A program made the translations under genes and the position numbers. From the NCBI RefSeq assembly GCF_022496765.1, contig NZ_VANV01000004.1, positions 62,001 through 126,000 on the forward strand: a stretch of 64,000 nucleotides of DNA, in the 5' to 3' direction. Below the pieces are notes generated by a model. That model was given only the letters and a program-made list of their open reading frames with translations. It was not told where the DNA came from and did no database searches. Of this stretch, positions 51,657 to 61,121 are shown one piece after another. Each line of letters starts with the position of its first letter. Positions within the stretch are counted from its first letter, which is position 1. Source of the stretch: Acidaminobacter sp. JC074 (lineage in GTDB: Bacteria; Bacillota; Clostridia; Peptostreptococcales; Acidaminobacteraceae).

Positions 51657-52685
51657 ATGAATAATTTTAAGCGCATCTTATCAATGACTTTAATAGTGGT
51701 CATTCTTTTTGGGATGCTTACAAGTGTTTTTGCATCACCTTCTGATTGGGCAGAACCTTTTGTAAAGGCTATGTTGTTAGAAGGGCTTGCCAGTGAGGAA
51801 CTCCTGGATACAACAAAGATGCAACATCCCATTACAAGAGAGGAATTTGCAGAATTAACGGTTCGTTTATATGCAAAATCTAAAGGACAAAAAATAGAAG
51901 ACTTAGTAGAATGGAACCCATTTGCAGACTCTAATAATAAGATGGTTGCAAAGGCCTTTAATTTAGGCATTGTTTCAGGAACGGGTTTTAACGATGAGGA
52001 CCAGAGACTCTTTTCTCCAAGCAACTTAGTAACCCGCCAAGAGATTGCTGTTATGCTAGTAAAAGAACTAAAGCTTTTAGGTGTTAATACAACGTCTAAG
52101 GGTGAAATGGCATATTCTGACGAGCAGGCTGTAGCTGCTTGGGCTTATGATGCGGTTAATTTCGCTTCTGAAAATGGTATCTTATCAGGCGTTGGTAACA
52201 ACCAGGTTGCACCAACTGCTAATGCTACTAGAGAACAAGCCCTAGTCTTGATTCATAAGATTGCATCAAAGTATGGTTGGGTTGAAAACAAGTACGTTGA
52301 CGACCATTTTTCTAATGCCAACTCAAGTGAAATCTATGGCTTAAGAGTGCCAAATAATGATGCGTCAGAGCTGATTGTTTTTAAGACTGATACTGGTTTA
52401 AAATATGTTATTTCAAATATGGTATCAAGTTACAGACCAGATATCTTGTCTCAACAAGAGGATTTAATCAATATATTCTATCAGTCCGATGTGGTCAAGT
52501 ATGATACTTTAAAAACTATGGTTGAACTCATTCAATCAGGTTACGATCCAACTGCAAAAAAATTCAATTCATCCAATACTGTTTATATAAATCTTTCAAA
52601 TGGTTTTAAATCATCTACTGTACCAAGTGGATCATATTTTAAATATACTGTGGACGGCAATATTACTATTGAGTATGTCAAGTAG
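51657..52685 (+). CDS. S-layer homology (SLH) protein
   Basis: 342 residues. A signal peptide (MTLIVVILFGMLTSVFAS) precedes three SLH motifs: WAEPFVKAMLLEGLA...ITREEFAELTVRL (about 30-75), VAKAFNLGIVSGTG...LVTRQEIAVMLVKEL (about 95-135), and WAYDAVNFASENGILSGV...ATREQALVLIHKIA (about 157-205). The C-terminal 120 residues are of unknown fold. ATG 51657 is chosen because AAAGG stands 9 nt before it, while the ATG at 51648 abuts that site. TATAAT occurs at 51619-51624. It is 9 bp before the giant IPT-repeat gene and is probably its wall anchor partner. Confidence 0.88.
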   Translation: MNNFKRILSMTLIVVILFGMLTSVFASPSDWAEPFVKAMLLEGLASEELLDTTKMQHPITREEFAELTVRLYAKSKGQKIEDLVEWNPFADSNNKMVAKAFNLGIVSGTGFNDEDQRLFSPSNLVTRQEIAVMLVKELKLLGVNTTSKGEMAYSDEQAVAAWAYDAVNFASENGILSGVGNNQVAPTANATREQALVLIHKIASKYGWVENKYVDDHFSNANSSEIYGLRVPNNDASELIVFKTDTGLKYVISNMVSSYRPDILSQQEDLINIFYQSDVVKYDTLKTMVELIQSGYDPTAKKFNSSNTVYINLSNGFKSSTVPSGSYFKYTVDGNITIEYVK

Positions 52686-52694
52686 GAGGCAAGC

Positions 52695-55600
52695 ATGAAA
52701 AGAAGAATATTATCATTATTTTTAGCTCTGGTTGTCTTTATGACATCAGGGGTCATACCCGCTCAAGCGACTGTCACCATAGGTGATGTTGTTGTTAACG
52801 AGATTATCTTCCGTAAGGTCCATAATGGTTATGAGATTTCTGGATCATTTGTTGAAATTTGGGGTGTGGAGTTAGATAAGGCAACCATCTTGTTTGAGGA
52901 TTCCATCAATGGTTTTACCGACAACATGGGTGAACTCCAGACAGATACACCAGGTTTTAAGAAATACTACTTTGATAAAGATGAAACCATCAGTTTCGGT
53001 TCTAGATTAGCCGTTGATGGCGTACAGTTTGATTTAGCCTTAGATACATTTCCAAATTTCACGGATGCTGACAAGACCAGATACAACGTGGATGCTGGAG
53101 ATGATATTGTCCTATCAGGTTCAAGCTTTGACTTGATTGATGGTGTAAACATCAAGGCATCTTACGGGACTCTAGAAAGAGAATACTTTGATTATGGTGA
53201 TTTCGGTACCAACACACCAAATCAGATTACAGCTGATATACCACCAGTACCAAAGGGTGGTTTTGGTGACCAGTCATTAAGTATTGAGCAAGTTGTACCT
53301 GACGCAGGAGATGGTACATTTAAAAAAGAAATTATTTACGTTTATCATGATGTGTTTAGAATCGTTCAGGATTTAGGTGTTACAGATCCAGAACTCTTCC
53401 CTAACACAGGTGCCAAAGGTGATGAATTTTATATTACCGCAGATAACTTAAGTGATACAAGAAACTACCAAGTTTATTTTGTTACAGAAGTCGGACAGGC
53501 TTTTACTGAAATAAATGAGTCTGAATTTGTGTCTTTAGTTATCGACTTTGAAGGCGATACAGACAGGCTGACATTCAGAGTGCCAGATCATCCTGATTTT
53601 GAAGAGCTTGAGTATCAGTTGGTTTTAACAGATACGCAAAATGGTTCTATTATTGCTGAGCAGGTTTTACCAGATACCTTCTCGGTAGTTGATGCATCTT
53701 ATCTACCGACTATTGAGGAAATCTATCCGACACAAGGTCCTCAAGAGGGTGCTGATGTTCAGATTGATGGTAGAAACCTAGCATCCATCAATGTACCGGA
53801 CTTGTATGTAGATGAGGACTTAAAGACAATCACACAAGACATTGATGGTCTTCATATTACTTATGACAACGAGGACAATACAGATAACACACCACCGCAC
53901 TATGCTCAATATAAAACAACCAACACAGATGGTGACAATGTACTGGTGGATGTAACCGTTCAAAAGGACATTGTAATCAAGATCGGTGGTAAGGTAACTT
54001 ATCTTGAAGATGAAAGTGGCAACATCCGTTATGATCAAGGAACGGTTGACTCCTTATTTGTTCGAGCACCATCGGCTGATGATGCAGAAACAGATCCTTT
54101 TAAAGACGTCAATATTGAAATGGTTATCACCATAGAAACATATGGTCCTAATAAACCTGCCAATGTAAATGCATTTAAATATGTCTTTAGACAAAACGTT
54201 ATTGCACAGGATGGCTTTAAGTTTATACCGAGTTCATTAACACCGGATATTACATCGGTTGTACCAGATACCATGCATGTGACAGGTAATCCAGGTGCTT
54301 ATTACACCGGTGAAGATATGATGCTTATCATCGATGGTAGTAACTTCCTAGTTAATAGGTATACAGACGATTTAGGTAACACCTTTGTTAACAAGCCTAT
54401 CATCTTAATTAAGACTGTAAACGATCAATCATTATCAAATTATGATATTAGAATTGACCCTAATGCTGAGAAGACGATAGGTGCAGATACTTACAAGGGG
54501 CTTATCTTTGATATGAGTGACGACATAGGCACACCTGATCCAACCAGTGGTGATAACTATGTAAAAAATGATGACAACCTACCTTATATTTTAGACTTAA
54601 AGGTAGTTGATAGTGAGGGCAATTTAGTTGCTGGTACAGCCAACAACGATGTCGGCACAAGGATCATCGCAAGATTGCCACGTAACTTAAACATCGACGT
54701 TGCTGACTATAAAAATGTCTTAGTTGTTAATCCAACTAGAAATTCACAAGACCCTGGTAAAAAGAAGATGCAAATCGAAGCCATTGAGTTTGTGGATACA
54801 AATGATATTCCAATCATTGAATCGGTTGTACCAAATGTTGTGACTGTTGAAGGTAATGAAGAAATTGTTATTACAGGTAACAACTTTCAAGAGGGTGCAA
54901 AAATATGGTTAGACGGTCGAGAAATCACTGGTTATTCAAGAGAAATTTCTCAATCGGGTGATAAGATCATCTTGAAGTTCACAGCACCATCTGGTCCTGC
55001 TGGACAAACTCAAATTGTTGTCCAGAACCCATCGGGCGGTGTTGCAACAGCAGATTTCTACTATGTAACAAGTTTTAATCAGGATCCAATTATTGATAGT
55101 TTTGTACCAGAAAAAGGTACTGCAGATACTTATGTGGTCATCAACGGTCAAAACTTTTTAAAAGAAGACCCGACAGCTGAGACCCTTACAGGTCTGGATT
55201 CATTAAGAATCATCGGTACAAGAGTTTACTTAGATGGACAGGATGTTAACGAGTACAATCTTGATATTGAAAACAATATCACTTTCGAAGATTATGAAGT
55301 GCCAAAACTACTACCATTTTTAAGTAAAGACGATACACAAAAGGAAGTAGATGTAACCCCGTTTAAAGATAACATCTATATCAAAGACGATTCCAATGTC
55401 TATTACTATTTAACAAACGATGGTGATGGAGACCCAGTTATTACAGATAATCTAGGTGTTTTATATACCTTTAAGTATGAGACGAATGTGGTCAATATTT
55501 ATAAAGAAGGCACTGATGCAGCTATCGGTACGCTTGCAGCCAATTACACAGACAATTTTGTAGATGGTGACAAAGAAGGTACATCGACACTTACCATTGA

Positions 55601-58600
55601 TGGCAAGGTCATTACCATTACCATGAACAACAATGTGGTCTTCAAGGGTTTTGAGTCCGGTGATGCTGAGGTACCTAGAGCAGCTGAATATGCTGAATCT
55701 GTTGTCTTTGTTGCAGATACAAATCCAGAAGAGTATTACCGTATGTTTGTTGACTTTGATAACACAATTAAGTTTATCAATGGTAAGGACAACAACTATA
55801 CCTTCAACATTGAAGAGAGTGACATGGTCATGAGACTCAATGTAAGTGAAAAATATTATATTACAGATATTGTGGACACTGGTTTTTCACTTAGAAAAGA
55901 AAAAACAGATCCAAATCCTTTGATTACTTTTACAATGCAAACACCTTATAAAGAAGACGATGACAATCAAATTGTTGGTCATAGGGCTAAGGTGCTAAAC
56001 AGTAATCAGATAGCCTTTAGAGTACCACAATTGAACTCTGGTAAGGGTTATAAAGATTTGAAGGTTATCAACCCTGATACAAAATATGATGAAAAAGTAG
56101 ATGAAGAAGGTTTCTACTACATTGAACAACCTTCTTCTAGACCAAAGATTACTTCTATCACACCGGCTGAGGGTTCAGTAGATGGTGGCTATGCAGTTAA
56201 GATTTTTGGTAAAGACTTTGAAGATACTATGAGTGTTTACATTGATGGTGTCCCAGTGCCACCGACGGATATTGATGTAGCCTTAGATGGTAACTCAGTG
56301 ACAATCGTTATGCCTAAGTGTACCAAGGACTTGGCTGGTGATTTTGACGTTTCCTTCTTAGATGTACCAGTTGTTGTTTTGAACAACGATGGTGGTACAG
56401 ATTCTAGACCAAAAGGCTTTAAGTATATTATCCCTAAGTCATCACCACAGATTAATACCATGTTGCCAGTTAAAGGCACAACCAATGGTGGTACGATTGT
56501 GGAGCTGGTAGGTTATGAGTTCAGATTCTTTGAACCTTATGACAACTTAGTGGGTGGTCCAGAGTTTAATGTAGGTGACAAACTAATAGACTTATTTAAA
56601 GATGGTGAATGGAATGATTTATTAGATAATCCGCCAGCAGGTGCACTTACCAATCATCCATTTAATCCAGAACATCCATATTATGAAGAATATTTGACTT
56701 CACCAATTTTACCGACTGTATACTTTGGTGATGTACCAGGTAAGATTGTTGAGTTTGCCTCAGGTTATATAAAGGTAATCTCACCAGAACATGAACCAGG
56801 TGCTGTGGATGTCTATGTTGTTAATAATGATTCTGGTGTTTCAAATAAGCTCACATATACCTTTGAATCATCGACACCTGTAATAGACAACATCAACCCG
56901 AACCATGGTAAAAAACTTGGTCAAGAACTTAGAGATTTCTATGGTTCAGGATTCTACCAAGGCGTTTATTCTGGTTATCGTGATAATGATGATACAGGTC
57001 CACAAGAACTTGATAATTTTGATGCTAGTATTCGATTTGGAGAAATCACCAACAGAGACATTCCTAGAGGTGAAGTCAATTCAGGTCTGATCAATGCAGA
57101 GAGAACAACCGTTGAACTTGATGGCGATTTACGTCTTGAATACCACGGTGGTGACGATACTTTAACCGTATCGGTAACAGAAGATGGTAAGATCTACAGA
57201 AGGGTATTCAATGGTTATGAAGATACTGTTGTTTATCTGCCAATGGAGATGTTAAGACAGCTAGATGGTGCCAATCAACCGACAGGTGATTTCTATCATC
57301 CGATAGAGACTAAGGCAGAGGTTCACGATGGTTCAACTTATGAAGACATGGTATTTGAATACATCAAGGTAGAGATAGATGATAAACGTGTATTTGTTGA
57401 TAGGGGTTATGCACCGAAAACAGAATACGACTCTTCCAATCATTTGATTGTAACAACACCGTCGTATTATACCATTGGTTCAGTACCAGTCCTTTTAACA
57501 AATCCAGACTTTGGTACAGCAACTTCAACATTCCAATACACTTATCCGGCTTCTGAACCAAAAATTTACTATGTTGGTCCGAGAGATAATTCACCTGATG
57601 GTACGTCGTATTATACCAAGCGTACTGTACTGGGTGGTACTCAAATAGAAGTTTTAGGTATAGATTTTAGAGAAAACATAAAAGCATTTATTGGTGAAAA
57701 CGAGGCCAATATAGCAGAAAAATCAGTGGTTGTAAAATCAGTAGATGGTGAGGATACTACCCTAGATATCTTGATTGTCGATGTACCAGCAGGGCAACTA
57801 AATCAGGTTGGTTTAGAACTGCCTGTGATAGTTACCAATACAGATTATGGTGTGGCCAACTCGTCCAATCCAATTGATATATACGGTAATGATAAAAAAC
57901 CAATGTTCTTTGTATATCAACAGCCTTTATCAGGTCCAGTGATTGAATCGATTTCACCAGAAGAAACCTCTCAATATGGTGGTCATATCATCACCTTAAC
58001 GGGTACGGACTTCAGAGAGGGTGCGACAGTAACCATTGGTTCAAAAGGTGGTGTGCCGATTGCCAATACAACCGTATCGGAAAGAGGCTCAAAGTTAACA
58101 TTTGTAACACCTCAAGGAACATTAATTCCTGGTGAAAAGACCATTCAGGTACAAAACATCGACTATGGTGCTTCTGATTTGAACACAAAGATTACAATTG
58201 TATCTTATCCAACAGTTGAAGATTTCTTTGAGTTTGAAGATGAAACGACTGTTAAATGGGTTTCTGTAGAGGGTGGTCAAAGAATTAAGGTGACTGGTAC
58301 AGAATTCTATGATGGCGCCAAGGTTGTCTTTGGGGGTACTAGAAGCTTACACACAGATGAATCGACTGGTGAAAAAGGTCTTTTCAGAGACGATAAATAC
58401 TATGATTTGGCAGATGGCTATTTAGGAACAGATGTAGAAGTTATCTCAGATACGGAACTTTGGGTAACAACACCAGAGATTCCACTTGAAGATCCTTATA
58501 CAGTGACTGTCATCAACAGCGATGGCGGTATATCTGATGGTGAGTCAGAAATTCTTTACAGTGTGCCTGTACCAAGTGATCCTGTAGGACTTAAGCTAGA

Positions 58601-59558
58601 GTTGATTGACAATAGATACATTAGAATTTCAGACTATACTGCTAGTGGTCATAACTACTATGAGATTTACTACTATTTAGGCAGTAAGTCGACATCACAA
58701 ATTAAGTCGAATGATTATTTGGATATGTCATACCTAGGATCTACAGATTTAGAACCTTACCGTTTGCCATCTATTCAAGGTATTGAAACCATGGATTCTG
58801 ATGAACGATTGATCATCGGTTTGAAGGCAGTTAACTACTTTGGTACTTCAGACTGGTCAAACCTAGAGTTCTTGAGTTATAAGGACTTAGATGAAGTTGA
58901 AGAATTGGGTGATCCTGATTTAGATGGAGACTTGGGTGTGCCGGCAGATAAGGACTTTATTTCAGAAGTTGTTGGTGCTGATGTGGTAACGACCTTGAAT
59001 GAGAATTCAGACTTATCTTATATCTACATTGATTTATCGACACCAAACTATGATGGCATGAAAAAACGTATCATCAATGTACCGGGTAAGATGATCAAAA
59101 CAAGTAACTCGCTTGTAAGAGTAGATTATGATGGTTTAGATGTTCAGTTTACACCTGTAGCACTGAATACCAAGGAGTTCCAAGCACTTTATCTGACTCA
59201 AAATGCATATGGCCGAATTGAATCGACTGACATAGAAGATGCTTACTCAGGTTACATGCTGAATCAAGTGCCTAGAGGTTATAAGGCAGTTTCTAAAGTT
59301 GTGACTATTGGCTTTGATGCTAGAAACAATGATGAAATAAGTGTGGTTGATGAACTGACAGGCACCATTGATATTGTAATGGAATATGATCCGTTAATTT
59401 TATCAGGTTATCCTGAAACATCTGTTGAGATGTATCATTTCAACAAATCAACCAACACATGGACAAAGCTGAGTGATTATCTAGATACTTCAAATAATTT
59501 GGTATCTACACGAACCAAATTACCGGGTGCTTATGTATTATTGGTTAAAAGATTTTAA
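52695..59558 (+). CDS. Giant IPT/TIG-repeat surface protein, 2287 residues
   Basis: A signal peptide (LSLFLALVVFMTSGVIPAQA) is followed by about ten immunoglobulin-like IPT/TIG units. Each begins with a P-x-I-x-S-x-x-P pattern followed by G-x-x-F, for example PIIESVVPN...ITGNNFQEGAKIWLDG, PIIDSFVPEKGTADTYVVINGQNF, PKITSITPAEGSVDGGYAVKIFGKDF, PVIESISPEETSQYGGHIITLTGTDFREGATVTIG. A C-terminal module (YNDLISVV-like region, VTIGFDARNND...SVEMYHFNKSTNTWTKLSDYLD) is different and has no membrane or sortase anchor. IPT domains are common in cell-surface adhesion or glycan-binding proteins. It is the second gene of a pair with an SLH protein. Function unknown. Confidence 0.85.
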   Translation: MKRRILSLFLALVVFMTSGVIPAQATVTIGDVVVNEIIFRKVHNGYEISGSFVEIWGVELDKATILFEDSINGFTDNMGELQTDTPGFKKYYFDKDETISFGSRLAVDGVQFDLALDTFPNFTDADKTRYNVDAGDDIVLSGSSFDLIDGVNIKASYGTLEREYFDYGDFGTNTPNQITADIPPVPKGGFGDQSLSIEQVVPDAGDGTFKKEIIYVYHDVFRIVQDLGVTDPELFPNTGAKGDEFYITADNLSDTRNYQVYFVTEVGQAFTEINESEFVSLVIDFEGDTDRLTFRVPDHPDFEELEYQLVLTDTQNGSIIAEQVLPDTFSVVDASYLPTIEEIYPTQGPQEGADVQIDGRNLASINVPDLYVDEDLKTITQDIDGLHITYDNEDNTDNTPPHYAQYKTTNTDGDNVLVDVTVQKDIVIKIGGKVTYLEDESGNIRYDQGTVDSLFVRAPSADDAETDPFKDVNIEMVITIETYGPNKPANVNAFKYVFRQNVIAQDGFKFIPSSLTPDITSVVPDTMHVTGNPGAYYTGEDMMLIIDGSNFLVNRYTDDLGNTFVNKPIILIKTVNDQSLSNYDIRIDPNAEKTIGADTYKGLIFDMSDDIGTPDPTSGDNYVKNDDNLPYILDLKVVDSEGNLVAGTANNDVGTRIIARLPRNLNIDVADYKNVLVVNPTRNSQDPGKKKMQIEAIEFVDTNDIPIIESVVPNVVTVEGNEEIVITGNNFQEGAKIWLDGREITGYSREISQSGDKIILKFTAPSGPAGQTQIVVQNPSGGVATADFYYVTSFNQDPIIDSFVPEKGTADTYVVINGQNFLKEDPTAETLTGLDSLRIIGTRVYLDGQDVNEYNLDIENNITFEDYEVPKLLPFLSKDDTQKEVDVTPFKDNIYIKDDSNVYYYLTNDGDGDPVITDNLGVLYTFKYETNVVNIYKEGTDAAIGTLAANYTDNFVDGDKEGTSTLTIDGKVITITMNNNVVFKGFESGDAEVPRAAEYAESVVFVADTNPEEYYRMFVDFDNTIKFINGKDNNYTFNIEESDMVMRLNVSEKYYITDIVDTGFSLRKEKTDPNPLITFTMQTPYKEDDDNQIVGHRAKVLNSNQIAFRVPQLNSGKGYKDLKVINPDTKYDEKVDEEGFYYIEQPSSRPKITSITPAEGSVDGGYAVKIFGKDFEDTMSVYIDGVPVPPTDIDVALDGNSVTIVMPKCTKDLAGDFDVSFLDVPVVVLNNDGGTDSRPKGFKYIIPKSSPQINTMLPVKGTTNGGTIVELVGYEFRFFEPYDNLVGGPEFNVGDKLIDLFKDGEWNDLLDNPPAGALTNHPFNPEHPYYEEYLTSPILPTVYFGDVPGKIVEFASGYIKVISPEHEPGAVDVYVVNNDSGVSNKLTYTFESSTPVIDNINPNHGKKLGQELRDFYGSGFYQGVYSGYRDNDDTGPQELDNFDASIRFGEITNRDIPRGEVNSGLINAERTTVELDGDLRLEYHGGDDTLTVSVTEDGKIYRRVFNGYEDTVVYLPMEMLRQLDGANQPTGDFYHPIETKAEVHDGSTYEDMVFEYIKVEIDDKRVFVDRGYAPKTEYDSSNHLIVTTPSYYTIGSVPVLLTNPDFGTATSTFQYTYPASEPKIYYVGPRDNSPDGTSYYTKRTVLGGTQIEVLGIDFRENIKAFIGENEANIAEKSVVVKSVDGEDTTLDILIVDVPAGQLNQVGLELPVIVTNTDYGVANSSNPIDIYGNDKKPMFFVYQQPLSGPVIESISPEETSQYGGHIITLTGTDFREGATVTIGSKGGVPIANTTVSERGSKLTFVTPQGTLIPGEKTIQVQNIDYGASDLNTKITIVSYPTVEDFFEFEDETTVKWVSVEGGQRIKVTGTEFYDGAKVVFGGTRSLHTDESTGEKGLFRDDKYYDLADGYLGTDVEVISDTELWVTTPEIPLEDPYTVTVINSDGGISDGESEILYSVPVPSDPVGLKLELIDNRYIRISDYTASGHNYYEIYYYLGSKSTSQIKSNDYLDMSYLGSTDLEPYRLPSIQGIETMDSDERLIIGLKAVNYFGTSDWSNLEFLSYKDLDEVEELGDPDLDGDLGVPADKDFISEVVGADVVTTLNENSDLSYIYIDLSTPNYDGMKKRIINVPGKMIKTSNSLVRVDYDGLDVQFTPVALNTKEFQALYLTQNAYGRIESTDIEDAYSGYMLNQVPRGYKAVSKVVTIGFDARNNDEISVVDELTGTIDIVMEYDPLILSGYPETSVEMYHFNKSTNTWTKLSDYLDTSNNLVSTRTKLPGAYVLLVKRF

Positions 59559-59561
59559 GAT

Positions 59562-59590
59562 ATCCGCCTCAATTGAGGCGGATTTGCTTA
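59562..59590 (+). terminator. Terminator of the giant IPT-repeat gene
   Basis: 9-bp perfect stem ATCCGCCTC / GAGGCGGAT with loop AATT, weak T-rich tail. It directly precedes the -35 box of the iclR-type promoter. Confidence 0.75.
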
Positions 59591-59612
59591 TTTTATCATC
59601 TTCACCTATAAT
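59584..59612 (+). promoter_or_regulatory. Promoter of the IclR gene
   Basis: TTGCTT (59584-59589), 17-bp spacer, TATAAT (59607-59612). The hexamers are identical to those of the kdgA promoter. A weak GAAA..GGTTTT-like site at 59622-59636 may allow autoregulation. Confidence 0.6.
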
Positions 59613-59640
59613 AGAAAAAAACGAAATGAGGTTTTAGATT

Positions 59641-60393
59641 ATGAAACAAGAAGTGGTTCAATCAGTCGACAGAGCTTTGTCGATTCTAGAAGCCATAGGT
59701 GAAGGTAAAAACAACCTATTGGAGATATCAAAATATCTCGGGCTTAATAAATCTACAGTGCATCGATTGTTACATACATTGATATATAAAGGTTATGTGG
59801 TTCAAAAGGATGATTCTAAATACCATCTTTCATCCATGCTTCTCAACTTAAGTCAGAAGGTTGTAAAGGATTTAGACATCATTGAAATTTCAAAACCTTA
59901 TTTGAGAGAACTCAATGATTTAAGTGAAGAAGTTGTTCACTTGGTCATGTTTGAAAGGGATGAAGCGGTTTATATTGATAAGATGGAAGCCAAGTCAAAC
60001 ATCCGTATGTATTCTTATATTGGAAAGCGTATCCCCCTGTATTCATCGGCAGTTGGTAAGGCCTATTTGGCATTTTCTGACCACGACTCTAGACAAAGAT
60101 ACCTAGAGACGATAGATCACATCGAGCCATTTACAGATTTTACACTAAGCAAGGAAGGTTTGGTAAGTGAGTTAGGTGATATCTCTAAAAGAGGTTATGC
60201 TATTGATATGGAGGAAAATGAACTCGGTGTTATATGTGTGGCTGCACCTATCTATGATCACAGAGGTCAAATCTTATATGCCATTAGTGTGTCAACACCT
60301 AAATTCAGGTTAGATGATGACAAATTAAAAGCTTATGGACAAGCTGTTGTCCAGGCGACAAATAAAATTTCACAAGTATTAGGTTATCTATAA
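59641..60393 (+). CDS. IclR-family regulator, probable KdgR
   Basis: 250 residues. The N-terminal helix-turn-helix (NLLEISKYLGLNKSTVHRLLHTLIYKGYVV, about residues 21-52) is typical of IclR. The C-terminal effector domain carries VHLVMFERDEAVYIDKMEAKS and YSSAVGKAYLAF, with IDMEENELGVICVAAPIYD. Many IclR proteins repress 2-keto-3-deoxygluconate/pectin genes and it is immediately upstream of kdgA-kdgK, so it is the likely regulator of that operon. GAGG precedes the ATG. Repressor or activator status is not shown by the sequence. Confidence 0.85.
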   Translation: MKQEVVQSVDRALSILEAIGEGKNNLLEISKYLGLNKSTVHRLLHTLIYKGYVVQKDDSKYHLSSMLLNLSQKVVKDLDIIEISKPYLRELNDLSEEVVHLVMFERDEAVYIDKMEAKSNIRMYSYIGKRIPLYSSAVGKAYLAFSDHDSRQRYLETIDHIEPFTDFTLSKEGLVSELGDISKRGYAIDMEENELGVICVAAPIYDHRGQILYAISVSTPKFRLDDDKLKAYGQAVVQATNKISQVLGYL

Positions 60394-60413
60394 AAGAATC
60401 TTCGGATTCTTTT
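60392..60413 (+). terminator. Terminator of the IclR gene
   Basis: 9-bp perfect stem AAAAGAATC / GATTCTTTT with tetraloop TTCG, followed by T-rich sequence. It abuts the kdgA -35 box. Confidence 0.82.
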
Positions 60414-60415
60414 TC

Positions 60416-60484
60416 TTGCTTTTTGAAACAGAGTTTACTATAATGAAACTATAAATAACGAAACTGAGTTTCATAATATGAAAC
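60416..60484 (+). promoter_or_regulatory. kdgA promoter with IclR/KdgR-type operators
   Basis: TTGCTT (60416-60421), 17 bp, TATAAT (60439-60444). GAAAC motifs occur at 60425, 60445, 60460 and 60480; two have a mirrored GTTT partner, TGAAACAGAGTTTA (60424-60437, within the spacer) and CGAAACTGAGTTTCA (60459-60473, after the start point). Occupancy would block transcription. Confidence 0.7.
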
Positions 60485-60494
60485 AGGAGGTAAT

Positions 60495-61121
60495 ATGAGA
60501 AAGTTTGAAGTATTGTCTGCCATAGAGCAAGTTGGTGTAGTTGCTGTTGTTCGTGCAGAAAATGAAGAGAGAGCTATTGAAATATCAAAAGCTTGTATTG
60601 CAGGAGGTATTCCTGCTATTGAGGTAACTTATACAGTGCCAGGTGCAACAGAAGTTATCAAGACCCTAACGGAAACATTTGGTCAAGAGTTAATCATTGG
60701 TGCGGGTACGGTTTTGGATAGTGAAACTGCAAGAATCGCAATTTTAGCAGGCGCTAAGTACATCGTATCACCAGCATTTGATGCTGATACTGCAAAATTA
60801 TGCAACAGATACCAGGTGCCTTATATGCCAGGTTGCATGACACTAACAGAAATGATTACAGCTATGGAAGCTGGCGCAGATATTATCAAAGTATTCCCTG
60901 GTTCTGCATTTGGACCAAGTTTCATTAAAGCGATTAAGGGACCACTTCCGCAGGCTGTTTTGATGCCGACAGGTGGTGTAAATATTGATAATGTAGGAGA
61001 ATGGATTAAAAACGGCTGTGTAGCAGTTGGTGTTGGTGGCGGTTTGACAAAAGGTACACCAGAAGAAATTACTGAAGTTGCAAAAGCATTTGTTAAGAAG
61101 ATCAAGGAGGCAAGATCATGA
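60495..61121 (+). CDS. kdgA: 2-keto-3-deoxy-6-phosphogluconate aldolase
   Basis: It splits 2-keto-3-deoxy-6-phosphogluconate to pyruvate and glyceraldehyde 3-phosphate. 208 residues, the usual length for this class I aldolase. The catalytic glutamate is in AIEVTYTVPGA and the Schiff-base lysine in DIIKVFPGSAFGP, near residue 135; the C-terminal GVGGGLTKG is the phosphate-binding part. AGGAGG precedes the ATG. It overlaps kdgK by 4 bp (ATGA), so the two steps of the pathway are made together. Confidence 0.95.
   Translation: MRKFEVLSAIEQVGVVAVVRAENEERAIEISKACIAGGIPAIEVTYTVPGATEVIKTLTETFGQELIIGAGTVLDSETARIAILAGAKYIVSPAFDADTAKLCNRYQVPYMPGCMTLTEMITAMEAGADIIKVFPGSAFGPSFIKAIKGPLPQAVLMPTGGVNIDNVGEWIKNGCVAVGVGGGLTKGTPEEITEVAKAFVKKIKEARS

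Noticed and set aside
54935-55151. Antisense frames inside the IPT-repeat gene
   Set aside because: Short frames without ribosome sites or family similarity, explained by the composition of the sense gene.
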